Below are positions 28,533 to 38,171 of a DNA stretch of 64,000 bases, piece by piece. How positions within the stretch are numbered: the first letter of the stretch is position 1; every line of letters starts with the position of its first letter. Under the pieces are notes generated by a model. That model made no database searches. It was given only the letters and a program-made list of their open reading frames with translations, and was not told where the DNA came from. Source of the DNA: Pseudorhizobium flavum. GTDB lineage: Bacteria > Pseudomonadota > Alphaproteobacteria > Rhizobiales > Rhizobiaceae. The position numbers were made by a program, and so were the translations under genes. The stretch covers positions 124,001 to 188,000 of the forward strand of contig NZ_LR723672.1 in assembly GCF_902502825.2 (NCBI RefSeq). The letters are read 5' to 3'.

Positions 28533-29804
28533 GTGGACCCGTTGATCGCCAGGTTGGGCTTGGCGCTCGCCATTGGCCTGCTGGTAGGTCTCGAGCGTGG
28601 CTGGCGCGAGCGCGACGCCCCGGATGGCGCGAGAACGGCCGGTATCCGCACCTATGCCATTACCGGTCTTCTTGGCGGCCTGTTCGCCGCGCTCGCCAAG
28701 AGCGTCGCGGCACCATCGGTGCTGATCGCAGGGCTTCTGGCCTTCACCGCGGTCTTTGCCTGGTACAAGAGCCGCGAAGCCATTCAGGATGCGGATTTCA
28801 GCGTGACCGGTGTTGTCGCGGCCCTGGGCGTGTTCGTGCTCGGAGCACTGGCGGTTGCGGGGGATCACCGCGCCGCTGCCGCCGGAGGCACCGCACTTGC
28901 CGTCCTCCTCGCCAGTCGCGATCTGCTGCATGGTCTTCTCAGGCGCCTCTCCTGGATCGAGTTGCGCGCCGCGCTGGTGCTGGCGGTGATGACGGCGATC
29001 ATCCTGCCGCTCCTCCCTGCGCAGGCGATCGATCCGTGGGGCGGCTTCAATCCGCAACAGATCTGGCTCTTCACAGTGCTGACGGCTGCAATCTCGTTCC
29101 TCGGCTATATTGCCGTCCGCCTGTTCGGAACCACACGTGGAGTGCTGGTGGGCGGATTGGCGGGGGCAGTGGTATCATCGACGGCGGTGACGCTGGCGCT
29201 CGCGCGTACGGCAACCGCAGGCGGCAATCCTTGGCCGCTGGCCGGAGCCGCCACGCTCGCCGCCGCCGTCTCGGTGCTCCGTGTTGCCGGCATCGTCGCG
29301 ATCGTCTCACCATCAGTGCTCGGCGTCGCAGGACTTGCCATTCTTGCCGCGGTTCTGACTTTCGTGATGTGCGGCGGGGTGTTTCTGTCGCGCGGTGCAG
29401 TTCCAACCGACGCTGGACAAATGCCACGCAACCCCTTCGAATTGTGGGCACTGCTGGCCTTTGCGATCCTCTTTGCTGTGGTTTCGACCATAAGTGCTGC
29501 AGTTTCGGTCGGGAACACTGGTGGCATGGTGGTCACGTCGGCGATCACCGGCACCTTCGATATCGACGTTGCCGTGCTGAGCGCATTGCGGCTCCTTGGT
29601 GTCTCGGCAGACAGAGAGACTGTGGGGCACGCCGTGCTGCTCGCCCTGACAACGAACGCGGCTGGACGGTTGGTTGTCGCGGCCGGGACGGGGCCGGTGC
29701 GTTTTTGGCTCCCGATCGCGGTCGCCACCATTACGGCAGTCGGCTTGGGCTTCCTCGTCTTCGCGACACTTCCGCATTTCGACTGGCCTGGTACGCCGTC
29801 GTGA
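28533..29804 (+). CDS. MgtC/SapB and DUF4010 domain membrane protein
   Basis: A 423-residue polytopic protein. The N-terminal 140 residues match MgtC/SapB (LGLALAIGLLVGLERGWRER and GIRTYAITGLLGGLFAALAK); the rest is the DUF4010 domain with GVLVGGLAGAVVSSTAVTLA and LLALTTNAAGRLVVA. It has about 12 hydrophobic segments. Function is unknown; MgtC proteins affect magnesium or phosphate homeostasis and membrane ATPase activity, but this longer type is uncharacterised. The GTG start at 28533 follows GGGAAG. It trails the cytochrome b gene by 43 bases and may share its transcript. Confidence 0.87.
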   Translation: MDPLIARLGLALAIGLLVGLERGWRERDAPDGARTAGIRTYAITGLLGGLFAALAKSVAAPSVLIAGLLAFTAVFAWYKSREAIQDADFSVTGVVAALGVFVLGALAVAGDHRAAAAGGTALAVLLASRDLLHGLLRRLSWIELRAALVLAVMTAIILPLLPAQAIDPWGGFNPQQIWLFTVLTAAISFLGYIAVRLFGTTRGVLVGGLAGAVVSSTAVTLALARTATAGGNPWPLAGAATLAAAVSVLRVAGIVAIVSPSVLGVAGLAILAAVLTFVMCGGVFLSRGAVPTDAGQMPRNPFELWALLAFAILFAVVSTISAAVSVGNTGGMVVTSAITGTFDIDVAVLSALRLLGVSADRETVGHAVLLALTTNAAGRLVVAAGTGPVRFWLPIAVATITAVGLGFLVFATLPHFDWPGTPS

Positions 29805-29865
29805 TTGGTCTCATCATGACGACAACACTATCTGGCTGGAACGGCTTTGCAGCATCGGATTGGCA

Positions 29866-29879
29866 TTGATCCCGATCAA
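29866..29879. promoter_or_regulatory. Perfect FNR/FixK box upstream of copper oxidase pair
   Basis: TTGAT CCCG ATCAA matches the FNR/FixK consensus exactly. Its centre lies about 75 bases before the TTG start of the Cys-rich protein at 29947, a good activator distance. It is the best copy in the window and anchors the interpretation of the other boxes. Confidence 0.75.
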
Positions 29880-29946
29880 ACAGGAAAACTTCCTGATGCG
29901 CTAGAGTTGAATCGAGGTGATTTGAGGTGGCTCTGGTGGCGAACGA

Positions 29947-30288
29947 TTGAGAACGGCTGTCGTGGCCGCGTTGGTATTCGCCTTTCTGACGGCGTCCTTG
30001 ACGACTGCCCACACCTTGCCGTGTCCAGACCCGGCCAATACTCAAACCGTTTCGGCAAGCGCCAACGTGGACGGCGTTCTCGTGCATGCAGGTTATCATG
30101 GTAGCGGCAAGAGGACCGACAGAAGCCTCGATCAGTGCTGCCAAAAATACTGCCTCAAGTGCTTCAGCCTTGTGCCGCCTGCCGCCCTCTTCGATGGTGC
30201 CCCCGTGGTGAGGGATCATGCATTGCCGATCGAGACCCAATCGGCCGGCATTTCTGTCCATCCTTCCCACGGGCCTCCCCGAAGCTGA
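29947..30288 (+). CDS. Small secreted Cys-rich protein upstream of multicopper oxidase
   Basis: A 113-residue protein with a signal peptide (RTAVVAALVFAFLTASLTTA) and a Cys cluster DQCCQKYCLKCFSL near residue 65, plus an N-terminal CPDP. The TTG start at 29947 is inferred because the signal peptide begins there; GTG 29962 is possible. It has the same design as the proteins at 1-307 and 52393-52767, of which the latter also precedes a multicopper oxidase. It resembles DUF2946-type copper-region proteins but lacks a clear family match. A periplasmic copper-binding or redox role is inference. Confidence 0.6.
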   Translation: MRTAVVAALVFAFLTASLTTAHTLPCPDPANTQTVSASANVDGVLVHAGYHGSGKRTDRSLDQCCQKYCLKCFSLVPPAALFDGAPVVRDHALPIETQSAGISVHPSHGPPRS

Positions 30289-30389
30289 TCTGACCGAAAC
30301 GACCCGATCGCGCATTGCGTCGCCGACCAGCGTCCGAAAGACGCACCGATCAGCTTGCCTGCCGATGCAGGCCACATCAGGAGTGAACC

Positions 30390-31904
30390 ATGAACAGACG
30401 TCGTTTTCTCACAACGATCATGACCGGGACCGCCGCCGTCGGCGCGGCTTCCGTCATCCGCCCCTTCGGCGCCCTGCCTCAGGCCTCGGCCGCCGCGCCA
30501 CCGCTCAGGCTCGGAATTGCCAGCCGCACGATCGAGGTCAACGGCAAGGCAGCACGCGTGTTCGGATTGATGCAGCCTGACGGCAAGCAAGGGATCCAAC
30601 TGGACGCTGGATCGAGTTTCGATGTCGAGCTTGCAAACGTGATCGATGAACCGACCATGATCCACTGGCACGGCCTGACGCCGCCCTGGAAGATGGACGG
30701 CGTGCCGGACAATCCGATGGCCCTAATCAAGGCAGGCGAGGTCGTGCGCTATACCTTCCCTGTCGGTGCCGGCGGCACGCACTGGATGCACGCGCACACG
30801 CTTCAGGAGCAGAACCTGCTTGCCGCGCCACTTGTCGTCCGCACCGCGGCCGACAGGGAACGGGATGAACAGAACGTCGTCATCCTCCTGCACGACTTTT
30901 CCTTTACGCCGGCCGAGGAACTGCTGGCCAGGCTCAAGAGCGGACAAGCCCACGACGCCCGGTCGAGTGTACCTGCGACAGGGCAAGGGAAAATGGCCGG
31001 AATGCCGATGATGGATCATTCCGCCATGGGGCACGGCAATATGGAGATGGATGGCATGAACAAGGGCGGCATGCCCGGAATGGACATGGGCACAATGGGG
31101 GCCATGGACCTCAACGACATCGATTATGATGCCTACCTGGCCAACGATCGAACGCTCGACGATCCCGAAGTCGTGCAAGTGGAAAAAGGCGGCCGCGTCC
31201 GCCTGCGCATTATCAATGGCGCGACTGCCACAGCCTTCACCATCGACACCGGCGTCGTGCAGGGAACGCTCGTTGCTGTCGACGGCCAGGAGGTCGAACC
31301 GGTCGACGGCAAAACATTGCCGATCAGCATGGGTCAACGCCTCGATATCCGCTTGGAACTGCCTCAAGGAGCCGGAACCTATCCTGTTCTGGCCCTGCGG
31401 GAAGGGGCAATGGAACGCACGGGCGTGATCCTCGCCACAGCCGGAGCCCCCATCCAGCGTATCGCTTCCATTGCCGAGGCCGACGGTCCGATCGTGGGCA
31501 ATTCCCTCGAGCAGCGCCTGCGGGCCGTAAGGCCGCTGGCCGTTCGTCCGGCAGACAGACGTTTCGAGATCGCCCTGACCGGCCAGATGCAAAGCTATGT
31601 ATGGGGCATGGACGGCGCCTCGGATATGCGCACGCGTCAAGGGGAGCGGATAGAGATCACGATGCGCAACGCATCCATGATGGCGCATCCGATGCACCTG
31701 CACGGTCATCATTTCCAGGTAATCAACGTGAACGGCACCGCAATCTCCGGGGCCGTGCGCGATACGGCGCTAGTGCCACCCGGCGAAACCCTGACCTTCG
31801 TCTTCGATGCCAGCAATCCGGGCAAGTGGCCGCTGCACTGCCATCACCTCTACCACATGGCGACCGGCATGATGGCCTACGTCACCTATGAGGATCTTGG
31901 CTAG
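30390..31904 (+). CDS. Multicopper oxidase, Tat-exported (CopA/CueO type)
   Basis: A 504-residue periplasmic oxidase with a twin-arginine signal (NRRRFLTTIMTGTAAVGAAS). Copper sites are visible in order: MIHWHGLTPPW, THWMHAHTLQEQ, HPMHLHGHHFQV and WPLHCHHLYHMATGMM. A Met/His-rich insert (about residues 205-240, for example GMPMMDHSAMGHGNMEMDG) is typical of oxidases that handle Cu(I). The enzyme oxidises Cu(I) to less toxic Cu(II). ATG 30390 follows AGGAG. It forms a pair with the Cys-rich gene upstream and is paralogous to the oxidase at 50863. Confidence 0.94.
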   Translation: MNRRRFLTTIMTGTAAVGAASVIRPFGALPQASAAAPPLRLGIASRTIEVNGKAARVFGLMQPDGKQGIQLDAGSSFDVELANVIDEPTMIHWHGLTPPWKMDGVPDNPMALIKAGEVVRYTFPVGAGGTHWMHAHTLQEQNLLAAPLVVRTAADRERDEQNVVILLHDFSFTPAEELLARLKSGQAHDARSSVPATGQGKMAGMPMMDHSAMGHGNMEMDGMNKGGMPGMDMGTMGAMDLNDIDYDAYLANDRTLDDPEVVQVEKGGRVRLRIINGATATAFTIDTGVVQGTLVAVDGQEVEPVDGKTLPISMGQRLDIRLELPQGAGTYPVLALREGAMERTGVILATAGAPIQRIASIAEADGPIVGNSLEQRLRAVRPLAVRPADRRFEIALTGQMQSYVWGMDGASDMRTRQGERIEITMRNASMMAHPMHLHGHHFQVINVNGTAISGAVRDTALVPPGETLTFVFDASNPGKWPLHCHHLYHMATGMMAYVTYEDLG

Positions 31905-31960
31905 AACCTGTCGTTGCCTGGTGCCGGAATCCGAGCCGGCACCACGACGACTGTGCATCC

Positions 31961-31974
31961 TTAACCTCGATCAA
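31961..31974. promoter_or_regulatory. FNR/FixK-type box upstream of type II GAPDH
   Basis: TTAAC CTCG ATCAA, with one perfect half-site, lies about 107 bases before the GAPDH start at 32074 and 57 bases after the oxidase gene. Confidence 0.55.
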
Positions 31975-32073
31975 AGATGCAGCCGCCGAGCGCTGGCATA
32001 CAAAATGGTGCTCTTTCCTCTTAAGGCGGCGGGAAGCGGCGCGATCGAACTTTCGTTTCTAAGGATTTCTGGA

Positions 32074-33114
32074 ATGACACAGCACAGTTCCATCCGGGTT
32101 GCCGTGAACGGCTATGGCGTAATCGGCAAGCGGGTGGCCGACGCCGTGCGTCTTCAGGCTGATATGGAACTCGTCGGTGTCTGCGACATCGCGAGCGACT
32201 GGCGCCTGCGCCCGCTTGAAGAGAAGGCGATTCCGCTCTACGCGGCGTCCGATGAGACGGCTGGCCCGATGAGGGCATCCGGCTTGTCGGTCGCCGGTAC
32301 GCTCGATGCGCTGCTCCAGACCGCGGACATCGTCGTCGACTGCACACCCAAGCGCGTCGCCGCAACCAACGTCGAGCGGTACCGGGCCCGCGGCATCAAG
32401 TTCATCGTCCATGGCGGCGAGAAACACGCCGTGACCGGACACTCTTTCGTCGCAGAAAGCTCCTTTGCGAGCGCGATCGGCCGCCAGTCGACGCGCGTTG
32501 TGTCCTGCAACACGACCTCCATCGTTCGCACGCTTTCCGTCTTGAAGCGGGCCGGCCTGCTCAAACGCGCGCGCGGCACGCTGCTGAGGCGCGCCACCGA
32601 TCCGTGGGAAAGCCATGAAGGCGGGATCATGAACACGCTCGTGCCCGAGCCCGAGATCCCGAGTCATCAGGGACCAGACGCCCAGAGCGTCGACCCCGAC
32701 CTCGACGTGGTGACCATGGCCGTCAAGGTTCCCGAGACGCTGGCGCATCTCCATTATTGGTCCGTCCAGATGACCCGGGCGGCCGAGAAGGAGGAGGTGC
32801 TCGGGGCTTTCGGCGCTTCGTCGCGGATCGCGCTGATCCGAACCACGGACGGGCTCACCGCGATCAATACCGTGAAGGAGCTGATGGCCGACCTCGGCCG
32901 GCCGCACGACAATCTCTACGAGGTGGCGCTCTGGGAAGACATGCTGCGCACGGAAGGCGACGAGCTGTTCTACGCCTACATGGTCGACAACCAGGCGATC
33001 GTCATTCCCGAGACGATCGATGCCATCCGCGCCTTGACCGGCCTCGCATCGGGTGCCGACTCTTCAATCGCGCTGACGAACGCGTCGCTCGGCATCCGGC
33101 AGCGGTTGTTCTAA
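32074..33114 (+). CDS. Type II (archaeal-type) glyceraldehyde-3-phosphate dehydrogenase
   Basis: A 346-residue dehydrogenase. The N-terminal nucleotide fold reads VAVNGYGVIGKRVADAVRLQ, and the catalytic Cys lies in VVSCNTTSIVRTL, the pattern of archaeal NAD(P)-dependent GAPDH rather than the common bacterial type (SCTTN). Further family marks are DCTPKRVAATN, FIVHGGEKH and EGGIMNTLVPEPEIPSHQG. ATG 32074 follows AAGGA; longer frames upstream have no support. It oxidises glyceraldehyde 3-phosphate, the co-product of phosphoketolase action, which fits the neighbouring metabolic genes. Transfer from an archaeal-type source is an inference from the family only. Confidence 0.92.
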   Translation: MTQHSSIRVAVNGYGVIGKRVADAVRLQADMELVGVCDIASDWRLRPLEEKAIPLYAASDETAGPMRASGLSVAGTLDALLQTADIVVDCTPKRVAATNVERYRARGIKFIVHGGEKHAVTGHSFVAESSFASAIGRQSTRVVSCNTTSIVRTLSVLKRAGLLKRARGTLLRRATDPWESHEGGIMNTLVPEPEIPSHQGPDAQSVDPDLDVVTMAVKVPETLAHLHYWSVQMTRAAEKEEVLGAFGASSRIALIRTTDGLTAINTVKELMADLGRPHDNLYEVALWEDMLRTEGDELFYAYMVDNQAIVIPETIDAIRALTGLASGADSSIALTNASLGIRQRLF

Positions 33115-33153
33115 CGCGATGCGCGGCGGCCGCCTATAACCGGGGTAAAGCGC

Positions 33154-34752
33154 GTGAGCTCGCGGTTGTTCAGGATCGTCGCCGCCGCAGTCTCATTGAC
33201 TCTGCTCTATCTAGCCGAGCGGCGCCGCGGCGTCGCCGCCGATGCCTCGGCCCTGCCAGTTCGCCTACGCCAGACGCTCGATGAGCTCGGCGGAACCTTC
33301 ATCAAGATCGGTCAGGCCCTCAGCATGCGGCCCGACCTGTTCCCGGAGGACTATCTCAGGCAACTGCGCGACCTGCGCGAGCGTGCCCGGCCATTTTCCT
33401 CGACAGAGGCCAGGGCGGAACTTGAGCGCGCCTTGCGCCGGCCGGTCGAACAGGTGTTCCAGACATTCGACAGCGAACCTTTCGCAGCCGCTTCGATCGC
33501 CCAGGTCCATCGCGCCACCCTGCCCGACGGCCAGGAGGTGATCGTCAAGATAAGGCGCCCGCACATGCGGGAGCGGATCGACAGCGACATGCGGATACTC
33601 GTTGCCGTTGCCCGGATCGCCGGCGCGGCGATCCCGAGCTTCCGCCGCCTGCAGCCCGAGCGCCTCGCCCGCGAAATGTGGGCCAATCTCCGGCGCGAGA
33701 CTGACCTTCTCCAGGAAGCGCGAAACATTCGACGATTTTCTGATGCCTACAGGCAGCGCACCGACGTCTACGTGCCGGAAGCATTCGAAACGCTATCAAG
33801 CGAAGCAATCCTCGTCCAGGTCATGAGCCATGGCCGATCGATCGAGGATTCGGCCATATCGCAGGACGGTTCGCGGATCGCGGGCGTCCTGGTCGATTTC
33901 TATCTTGAGCAACTGCTGACGACCGGTCTGTTTCATGGCGATCCGCATCCCGGCAATCTCTTCGTTATGGAGGACGGCCGGATCTGCTTTCACGATTTCG
34001 GGCTCGTGGGCCATCTTGACCACACGACACGGCGCAATCTCGGGATCTTTCTCCAGGCGTTCGTTCACCAGGACGCCGGATGGATGCTCGACGCGGCCAT
34101 CGCTCTTTCGCTGATCGACCGGCAGGCGGAACGCACGGCATTCGTGCAGGGTATCGAAGAAATCCTCAGCGACTATTCCTCGCTGCCGCTGAAGGACTGG
34201 TCTATCGCCGATGCTTTCCTCAGGGTGATGCGGCTCGGTGACGGCGCCCACGTCGTCGTTCCCTATAACCTCATGATTTTCGTCAGGGCGCTTTTTCTGA
34301 TTGAGGGCTGCCTGCGCCGGCTCGATCCCAACTTCAATGTGCTGGCTACGATCATTGCCAAAGGCGAGGCCGCGTTGGCGCACACGCTGGGCGGCAGGCC
34401 TGACCCGGCAGCCATGGCGCGTCTCAAAACCGAGCTGGCGCTCTCCGCAGAGGACCTGCCCTCGCTGTTGGCCTCCTGGCTTCATCGCGCCCATCAGGAC
34501 GGCGGAGACCTAGCCCTTGGTGTGCGTGTCCATCAATCGGACGAAACCGAGCGGCGGCTCGACCGCCGGGCGGCTCTCGCGGCGCTGGCGCTTCTGTCGG
34601 CTGGAATGCTGGTCACGTCCGCGCTGTTGGCGCAAGCGCATATTGGACCTGAGGTGATAGGGCTGCCCGTCACGGCCCTGATCGGATTTATCGTGGCGAT
34701 CTGGATCTGCATGCGCGTCCTGCGGTGGATTAACATACTGTGGCGACGATGA
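33154..34752 (+). CDS. ABC1/UbiB-family atypical kinase
   Basis: A 532-residue member of the AarF/UbiB/ABC1 family. It shows the inhibitory KxGQ motif in GTFIKIGQALSMRPDLFPED, the FAAASIAQVHRATLPDGQEV ATP-binding loop, and GLFHGDPHPGNLF with the catalytic-loop Asp, followed by FHDFGLVGHLD. Two C-terminal hydrophobic helices (ALAALALLSAGMLVTSALLA and VTALIGFIVAIWICM) anchor it to the membrane. Family members support ubiquinone synthesis or lipid homeostasis by an uncertain ATPase mechanism. The GTG start at 33154 is 40 bases after GAPDH, so they probably share a transcript. Confidence 0.9.
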   Translation: MSSRLFRIVAAAVSLTLLYLAERRRGVAADASALPVRLRQTLDELGGTFIKIGQALSMRPDLFPEDYLRQLRDLRERARPFSSTEARAELERALRRPVEQVFQTFDSEPFAAASIAQVHRATLPDGQEVIVKIRRPHMRERIDSDMRILVAVARIAGAAIPSFRRLQPERLAREMWANLRRETDLLQEARNIRRFSDAYRQRTDVYVPEAFETLSSEAILVQVMSHGRSIEDSAISQDGSRIAGVLVDFYLEQLLTTGLFHGDPHPGNLFVMEDGRICFHDFGLVGHLDHTTRRNLGIFLQAFVHQDAGWMLDAAIALSLIDRQAERTAFVQGIEEILSDYSSLPLKDWSIADAFLRVMRLGDGAHVVVPYNLMIFVRALFLIEGCLRRLDPNFNVLATIIAKGEAALAHTLGGRPDPAAMARLKTELALSAEDLPSLLASWLHRAHQDGGDLALGVRVHQSDETERRLDRRAALAALALLSAGMLVTSALLAQAHIGPEVIGLPVTALIGFIVAIWICMRVLRWINILWRR

Positions 34753-34905
34753 GCGCTGCGGCGGTGCGGGCGCACCTGCACCGCCGCGCGCAGCGGACGG
34801 GCGGAGATCACAGGACCGTGGAAGCCGAAGATCCTGGGATCGAACGAACGCTGCTACTCCACTCCTCAACCTTCGCGGAAAACATAGGCACACGGGACGA
34901 CGGCG

Positions 34906-36342
34906 ATGGCGCTTATTGAGAACGAAGCCTGGGCGATCGCCTACTTGGTAGTGGAATGGACAATCCGCATTGTCATGGTTTTTGTCGTGCCCTTTCGACG
35001 TTCGCCCGACGCCGCGCGCAGCTGGCTGCTGCTAATATTTTTCCTGCCCCTTCCTGCACTTGCGGTCTATCTTGTTATCGGCAGACCGACCTATCCCCGC
35101 TGGCGCAGGGAACGCTTCGCCAGATTGCCGGAGGTCCTGGTCGCGGCATCGAAAGAGATTGCCCATTCTCACTTCTGCCGCCGTCCCGACTTGCCAGGCT
35201 CGCTGGCGGGACCGGCGCTCCTGATTGAAACCCTCGGCCAGTTCCCCGCGCTTTCTGGCAACAACGTCGAACTTCTTTCCAATTATGAGGGTGTTATCGA
35301 CCGCATGGTCGTCGACATCGATCATGCGGAACGAACTGTCCATCTCCTGTTCTACATATTCGCAGACGACCGGACGGGTCTGCGCGTAATAGAAGCATTG
35401 GAACGGGCGGTCCTGCGAGGTGTCACATGCAGGGTACTGATTGATGCCATCGGGTCCCGGCAATGGCGGCACCAGGTGACGAGGCTGCTAACCCGAGCAG
35501 GTGTGGACGTTCAATTCGCTCTGAAGGTGGGGATCTTTCGGCACAGATCGGCGCGTGCCGACCTGCGTAATCACCGTAAGGTTGCCGTCATAGACAGCCG
35601 CATCGGCTATATCGGCTCCCAGAACATAACAAACGCCCTATCTGCCTCCAACATCGCAAACGAGGAGTTGGTCGCACGAGTTGTCGGCCCGATCACGACA
35701 GAGCTGCAAGCCGTCTTTGTCGCCGACTGGTTCATGGAAACGGAGGAGGAACTGGCGGTATCCGCCCTTTTTCCACACCATCATCCCGATGCCGGGGCCG
35801 TTGCACAGGTCCTTCCAAGCGGTCCTGACTACCCGAACGCAGGGATTGGCAATGTAATTGCGGCTCTGGTTCACGGCGCAAGCAAGCGTGTCGTGATCAC
35901 GACGCCCTACTTCGTCCCGGACGAACCTCTCCTTCAAGCACTCAAAACCGCCGTGCTGCGTGGGGTGGAGGTGCGTTTGCTGGTCTCGCGTCTCACGGAT
36001 CACATCCTGGTGAAATTGGCGCAGCAATCCTACTACTCCGAACTCCTCCAGGCCGGTGTCCAAGTGCATCTCTATGAGGAGGTCTTTCTGCACGCCAAGC
36101 ATATGATGTTTGATGATGAGATCTCGCTGCTGGGTTCCAGCAATGTCGACATCCGCTCTTTTGTCCTCAACGCCGAGGTAAGCCTTATCGTTTTTGACAA
36201 GGGTGTCACGGAACAGTTGCGCCGTGAGCAAGTGCGCTGCTTCGACAACACCGCGACGCTCACGCTCGACGGTTGGGAAAAACGTCCAATGATCCACAAG
36301 ATTGGCGAGAACCTGGCGCGGCTGGCGAGCCCTCTCCTGTGA
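34906..36342 (+). CDS. cls: Cardiolipin synthase
   Basis: A 478-residue phospholipase-D superfamily enzyme that condenses phosphatidylglycerol molecules (or PG with PE) into cardiolipin at the inner membrane. Two N-terminal helices (LLLIFFLPLPALAVYLVIGR is the second) precede two HKD motifs, RNHRKVAVIDSRIGYIGSQN and FLHAKHMMFDDEISLLGSSN, the second followed by a phospholipase-D-typical NVDIRSF. Together with cfa in this window it points to membrane remodelling under stress. It follows the UbiB-like gene after about 150 bases and may have its own promoter. Confidence 0.93.
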   Translation: MALIENEAWAIAYLVVEWTIRIVMVFVVPFRRSPDAARSWLLLIFFLPLPALAVYLVIGRPTYPRWRRERFARLPEVLVAASKEIAHSHFCRRPDLPGSLAGPALLIETLGQFPALSGNNVELLSNYEGVIDRMVVDIDHAERTVHLLFYIFADDRTGLRVIEALERAVLRGVTCRVLIDAIGSRQWRHQVTRLLTRAGVDVQFALKVGIFRHRSARADLRNHRKVAVIDSRIGYIGSQNITNALSASNIANEELVARVVGPITTELQAVFVADWFMETEEELAVSALFPHHHPDAGAVAQVLPSGPDYPNAGIGNVIAALVHGASKRVVITTPYFVPDEPLLQALKTAVLRGVEVRLLVSRLTDHILVKLAQQSYYSELLQAGVQVHLYEEVFLHAKHMMFDDEISLLGSSNVDIRSFVLNAEVSLIVFDKGVTEQLRREQVRCFDNTATLTLDGWEKRPMIHKIGENLARLASPLL

Positions 36343-36490
36343 ACAGCATCAGCGGCTTCCAAATGGAGCAATCGAACGCAACGCGATGGCCCACTTCGGC
36401 TGCGGGTGCATATGGGCGTATTCGTCGTGCGGATCTTGCTCTACGCTCGCACTTGGCACGGCAAACGCCGGCAATGCGACCGTACAGCGA

Positions 36491-37159
36491 TCACGCCAGT
36501 GCGGGCCTGGCTCGTCTGCGCCACATCAGCGCCAGGAGATAGAGGGAGATCACCGCACCGCCGAAGCAGAACACCGAGATATAGGCGTAGGAGAAGAACG
36601 CATAGGTGATGACGAGGACGCCGGCGACGAGCAGGCCGAAAATCTTGATCTCCCAGCCTCGCACCAGCAGGAAGGGCACGATGACGACAGCGACGTAGAT
36701 CGCGTAGGTCACGGTCCGGGAGACGAGCCCGTCGAGCAGATTGATGTCCTGATAGCGAACTGCCCAACGCAGGAAGGTCGTTGCCAGCCAGCCGTCATGG
36801 ACAAAGTACGGAATGAACTGCAGGCCGCCCAGCATCGCGCCCGCGATGACGAACAAAAGGATGAGGTTCCGGCGCCCACCGCCCTCCAGGAAGTAGGCCG
36901 ACAGAGGTACCCAGATCGGCCAGGCAATCCAGGTGAAGAACATGTAGAGCAAGGAATACTGGCCGACGCGATGCGTGTTGCCTGCGTGGCCCTCGATCCA
37001 GATCAAACCCTCCACCAGTTGCTGCAGACCGAACAGAAGCGGAAGGGTTGCGATCATCAGATAGCGGCGATCTGCCCGCCAGGCCGACGCGCCCGCCACC
37101 GCGCCGCCCGGGATGAGGACGGCGGCGGCACCCAGACTGACCTCCGCGGAAAGGCACAT
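36491..37159 (-). CDS. DUF6629-type multi-pass membrane protein
   Basis: A 222-residue protein with six to seven hydrophobic segments, starting CLSAEVSLGAAAVLIPGG. Conserved blocks shared with the paralogue at 54766-55449 are LFGLQQLVEGLIW, YMFFTWIAWPIWVPLSAYFL, PYFVHDGWLATTFL and AYISVFCFGGAVISLYL. The family (DUF6629) has no known function; the fixed Cys and Glu positions in the membrane are notable. It begins one base after the dehydrogenase stop, making it the last gene of the glucan phosphorylase operon. Confidence 0.8.
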   Translation of the reverse strand: MCLSAEVSLGAAAVLIPGGAVAGASAWRADRRYLMIATLPLLFGLQQLVEGLIWIEGHAGNTHRVGQYSLLYMFFTWIAWPIWVPLSAYFLEGGGRRNLILLFVIAGAMLGGLQFIPYFVHDGWLATTFLRWAVRYQDINLLDGLVSRTVTYAIYVAVVIVPFLLVRGWEIKIFGLLVAGVLVITYAFFSYAYISVFCFGGAVISLYLLALMWRRRARPALA

Positions 37160-37160
37160 C

Positions 37161-38171
37161 TCAGGCTACCCCTACCAGATTGACCGGGCGACCGGCCGCA
37201 AAGCCTTCGATGTTGGCAAGGGTGGTGTCGATGATACGTCGCAGCGCCGCGTCGGTGTTGTAGGCGTTGTGCGGCGTGACCAGAACGTTCGGAAAGCGCA
37301 GCAGCACGTGGTTGGCGACAAGCGCCTTGAGATCGACCGTATCGACCGCCATGTTCTGGCGGAAGATCTCGGCCTCCTCACGGATCAGCGGCTCCTGCGG
37401 CAGCACGTCGAGACCGGCCGCGCGCAACTTGCCGCTTGCCAGCGCCCGCACCAGCGCCTCCGTGTCGACCACATTGCCGCGAGCGGTATTGATGAGGATG
37501 GCGCCGTCCTTCATAACGTCGAACTGCCGTTCGCCGATCATCCCGACGGTGTCCGGTGATGATGGTACATGCAACGTCACCACATCGGCCTGCGCCAGGA
37601 CCTCGTCGAGCGCGCCATAGGTGAAGCCCAGCCGTGTCGCGGCGGCAGCGTCCTCGACCTGATCGAAGGCGAGGACCTTCATGCCGAAGCCATGCGCGAT
37701 CTCGATCGTGCGGCGGCCGATGCGCCCTGTTCCAACAACCGCAATGACCTTGTCCCGCAACTCAAGACCACGCATGCCGGCCATCGAGAAACCGCCGCGG
37801 CGGGTCAGCGCGACACTCTCGACGATGTTGCGCGCAAGCGCCAGCAGCAGCGCGAAGGCGTGCTCGGCGACCGTCGCATCCCCGTAATCCGGCACATTGG
37901 CAACGGCGATACTTCGCTCTCGACAGGCGGTCAGGTCGATATGATCGTATCCCGCCGAACGGGTCGCGATGAGTTTCAGATCGGGCAATCGATCGATGAT
38001 GCCGGAATCAAGGCGGGACGCCACGAAAGGGCTGATCACCTCCGCGTCCTCGAATTCGCCGACCGTGGTGATATTCAGCGGAGCCGTCGTGCAGCGGACG
38101 TCGTGCCGGCGCATCAGTTTTGCGCAGGCTTTCTTCTCCCAATCCTCCGCTTCGAACAGAACAACCCTCAT
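37161..38171 (-). CDS. D-isomer-specific 2-hydroxyacid dehydrogenase (D-lactate dehydrogenase-like)
   Basis: A 336-residue NAD-dependent dehydrogenase. It carries the NAD-binding loop VIAVVGTGRIGRRTIEIAHG, the LIATRSAGYDHIDLTAC segment, the catalytic Arg region INTARGNVVDTEALV, a Glu in DVLPQEPLI and the catalytic His in LVTPHNAYNT. The sequence is nearest the D-lactate dehydrogenase branch, so pyruvate reduction to D-lactate during fermentation is plausible. It overlaps the CBS gene by four bases. A closely related but broken copy lies at 61540-63398, split by an insertion sequence. Confidence 0.9.
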   Translation of the reverse strand: MRVVLFEAEDWEKKACAKLMRRHDVRCTTAPLNITTVGEFEDAEVISPFVASRLDSGIIDRLPDLKLIATRSAGYDHIDLTACRERSIAVANVPDYGDATVAEHAFALLLALARNIVESVALTRRGGFSMAGMRGLELRDKVIAVVGTGRIGRRTIEIAHGFGMKVLAFDQVEDAAAATRLGFTYGALDEVLAQADVVTLHVPSSPDTVGMIGERQFDVMKDGAILINTARGNVVDTEALVRALASGKLRAAGLDVLPQEPLIREEAEIFRQNMAVDTVDLKALVANHVLLRFPNVLVTPHNAYNTDAALRRIIDTTLANIEGFAAGRPVNLVGVA

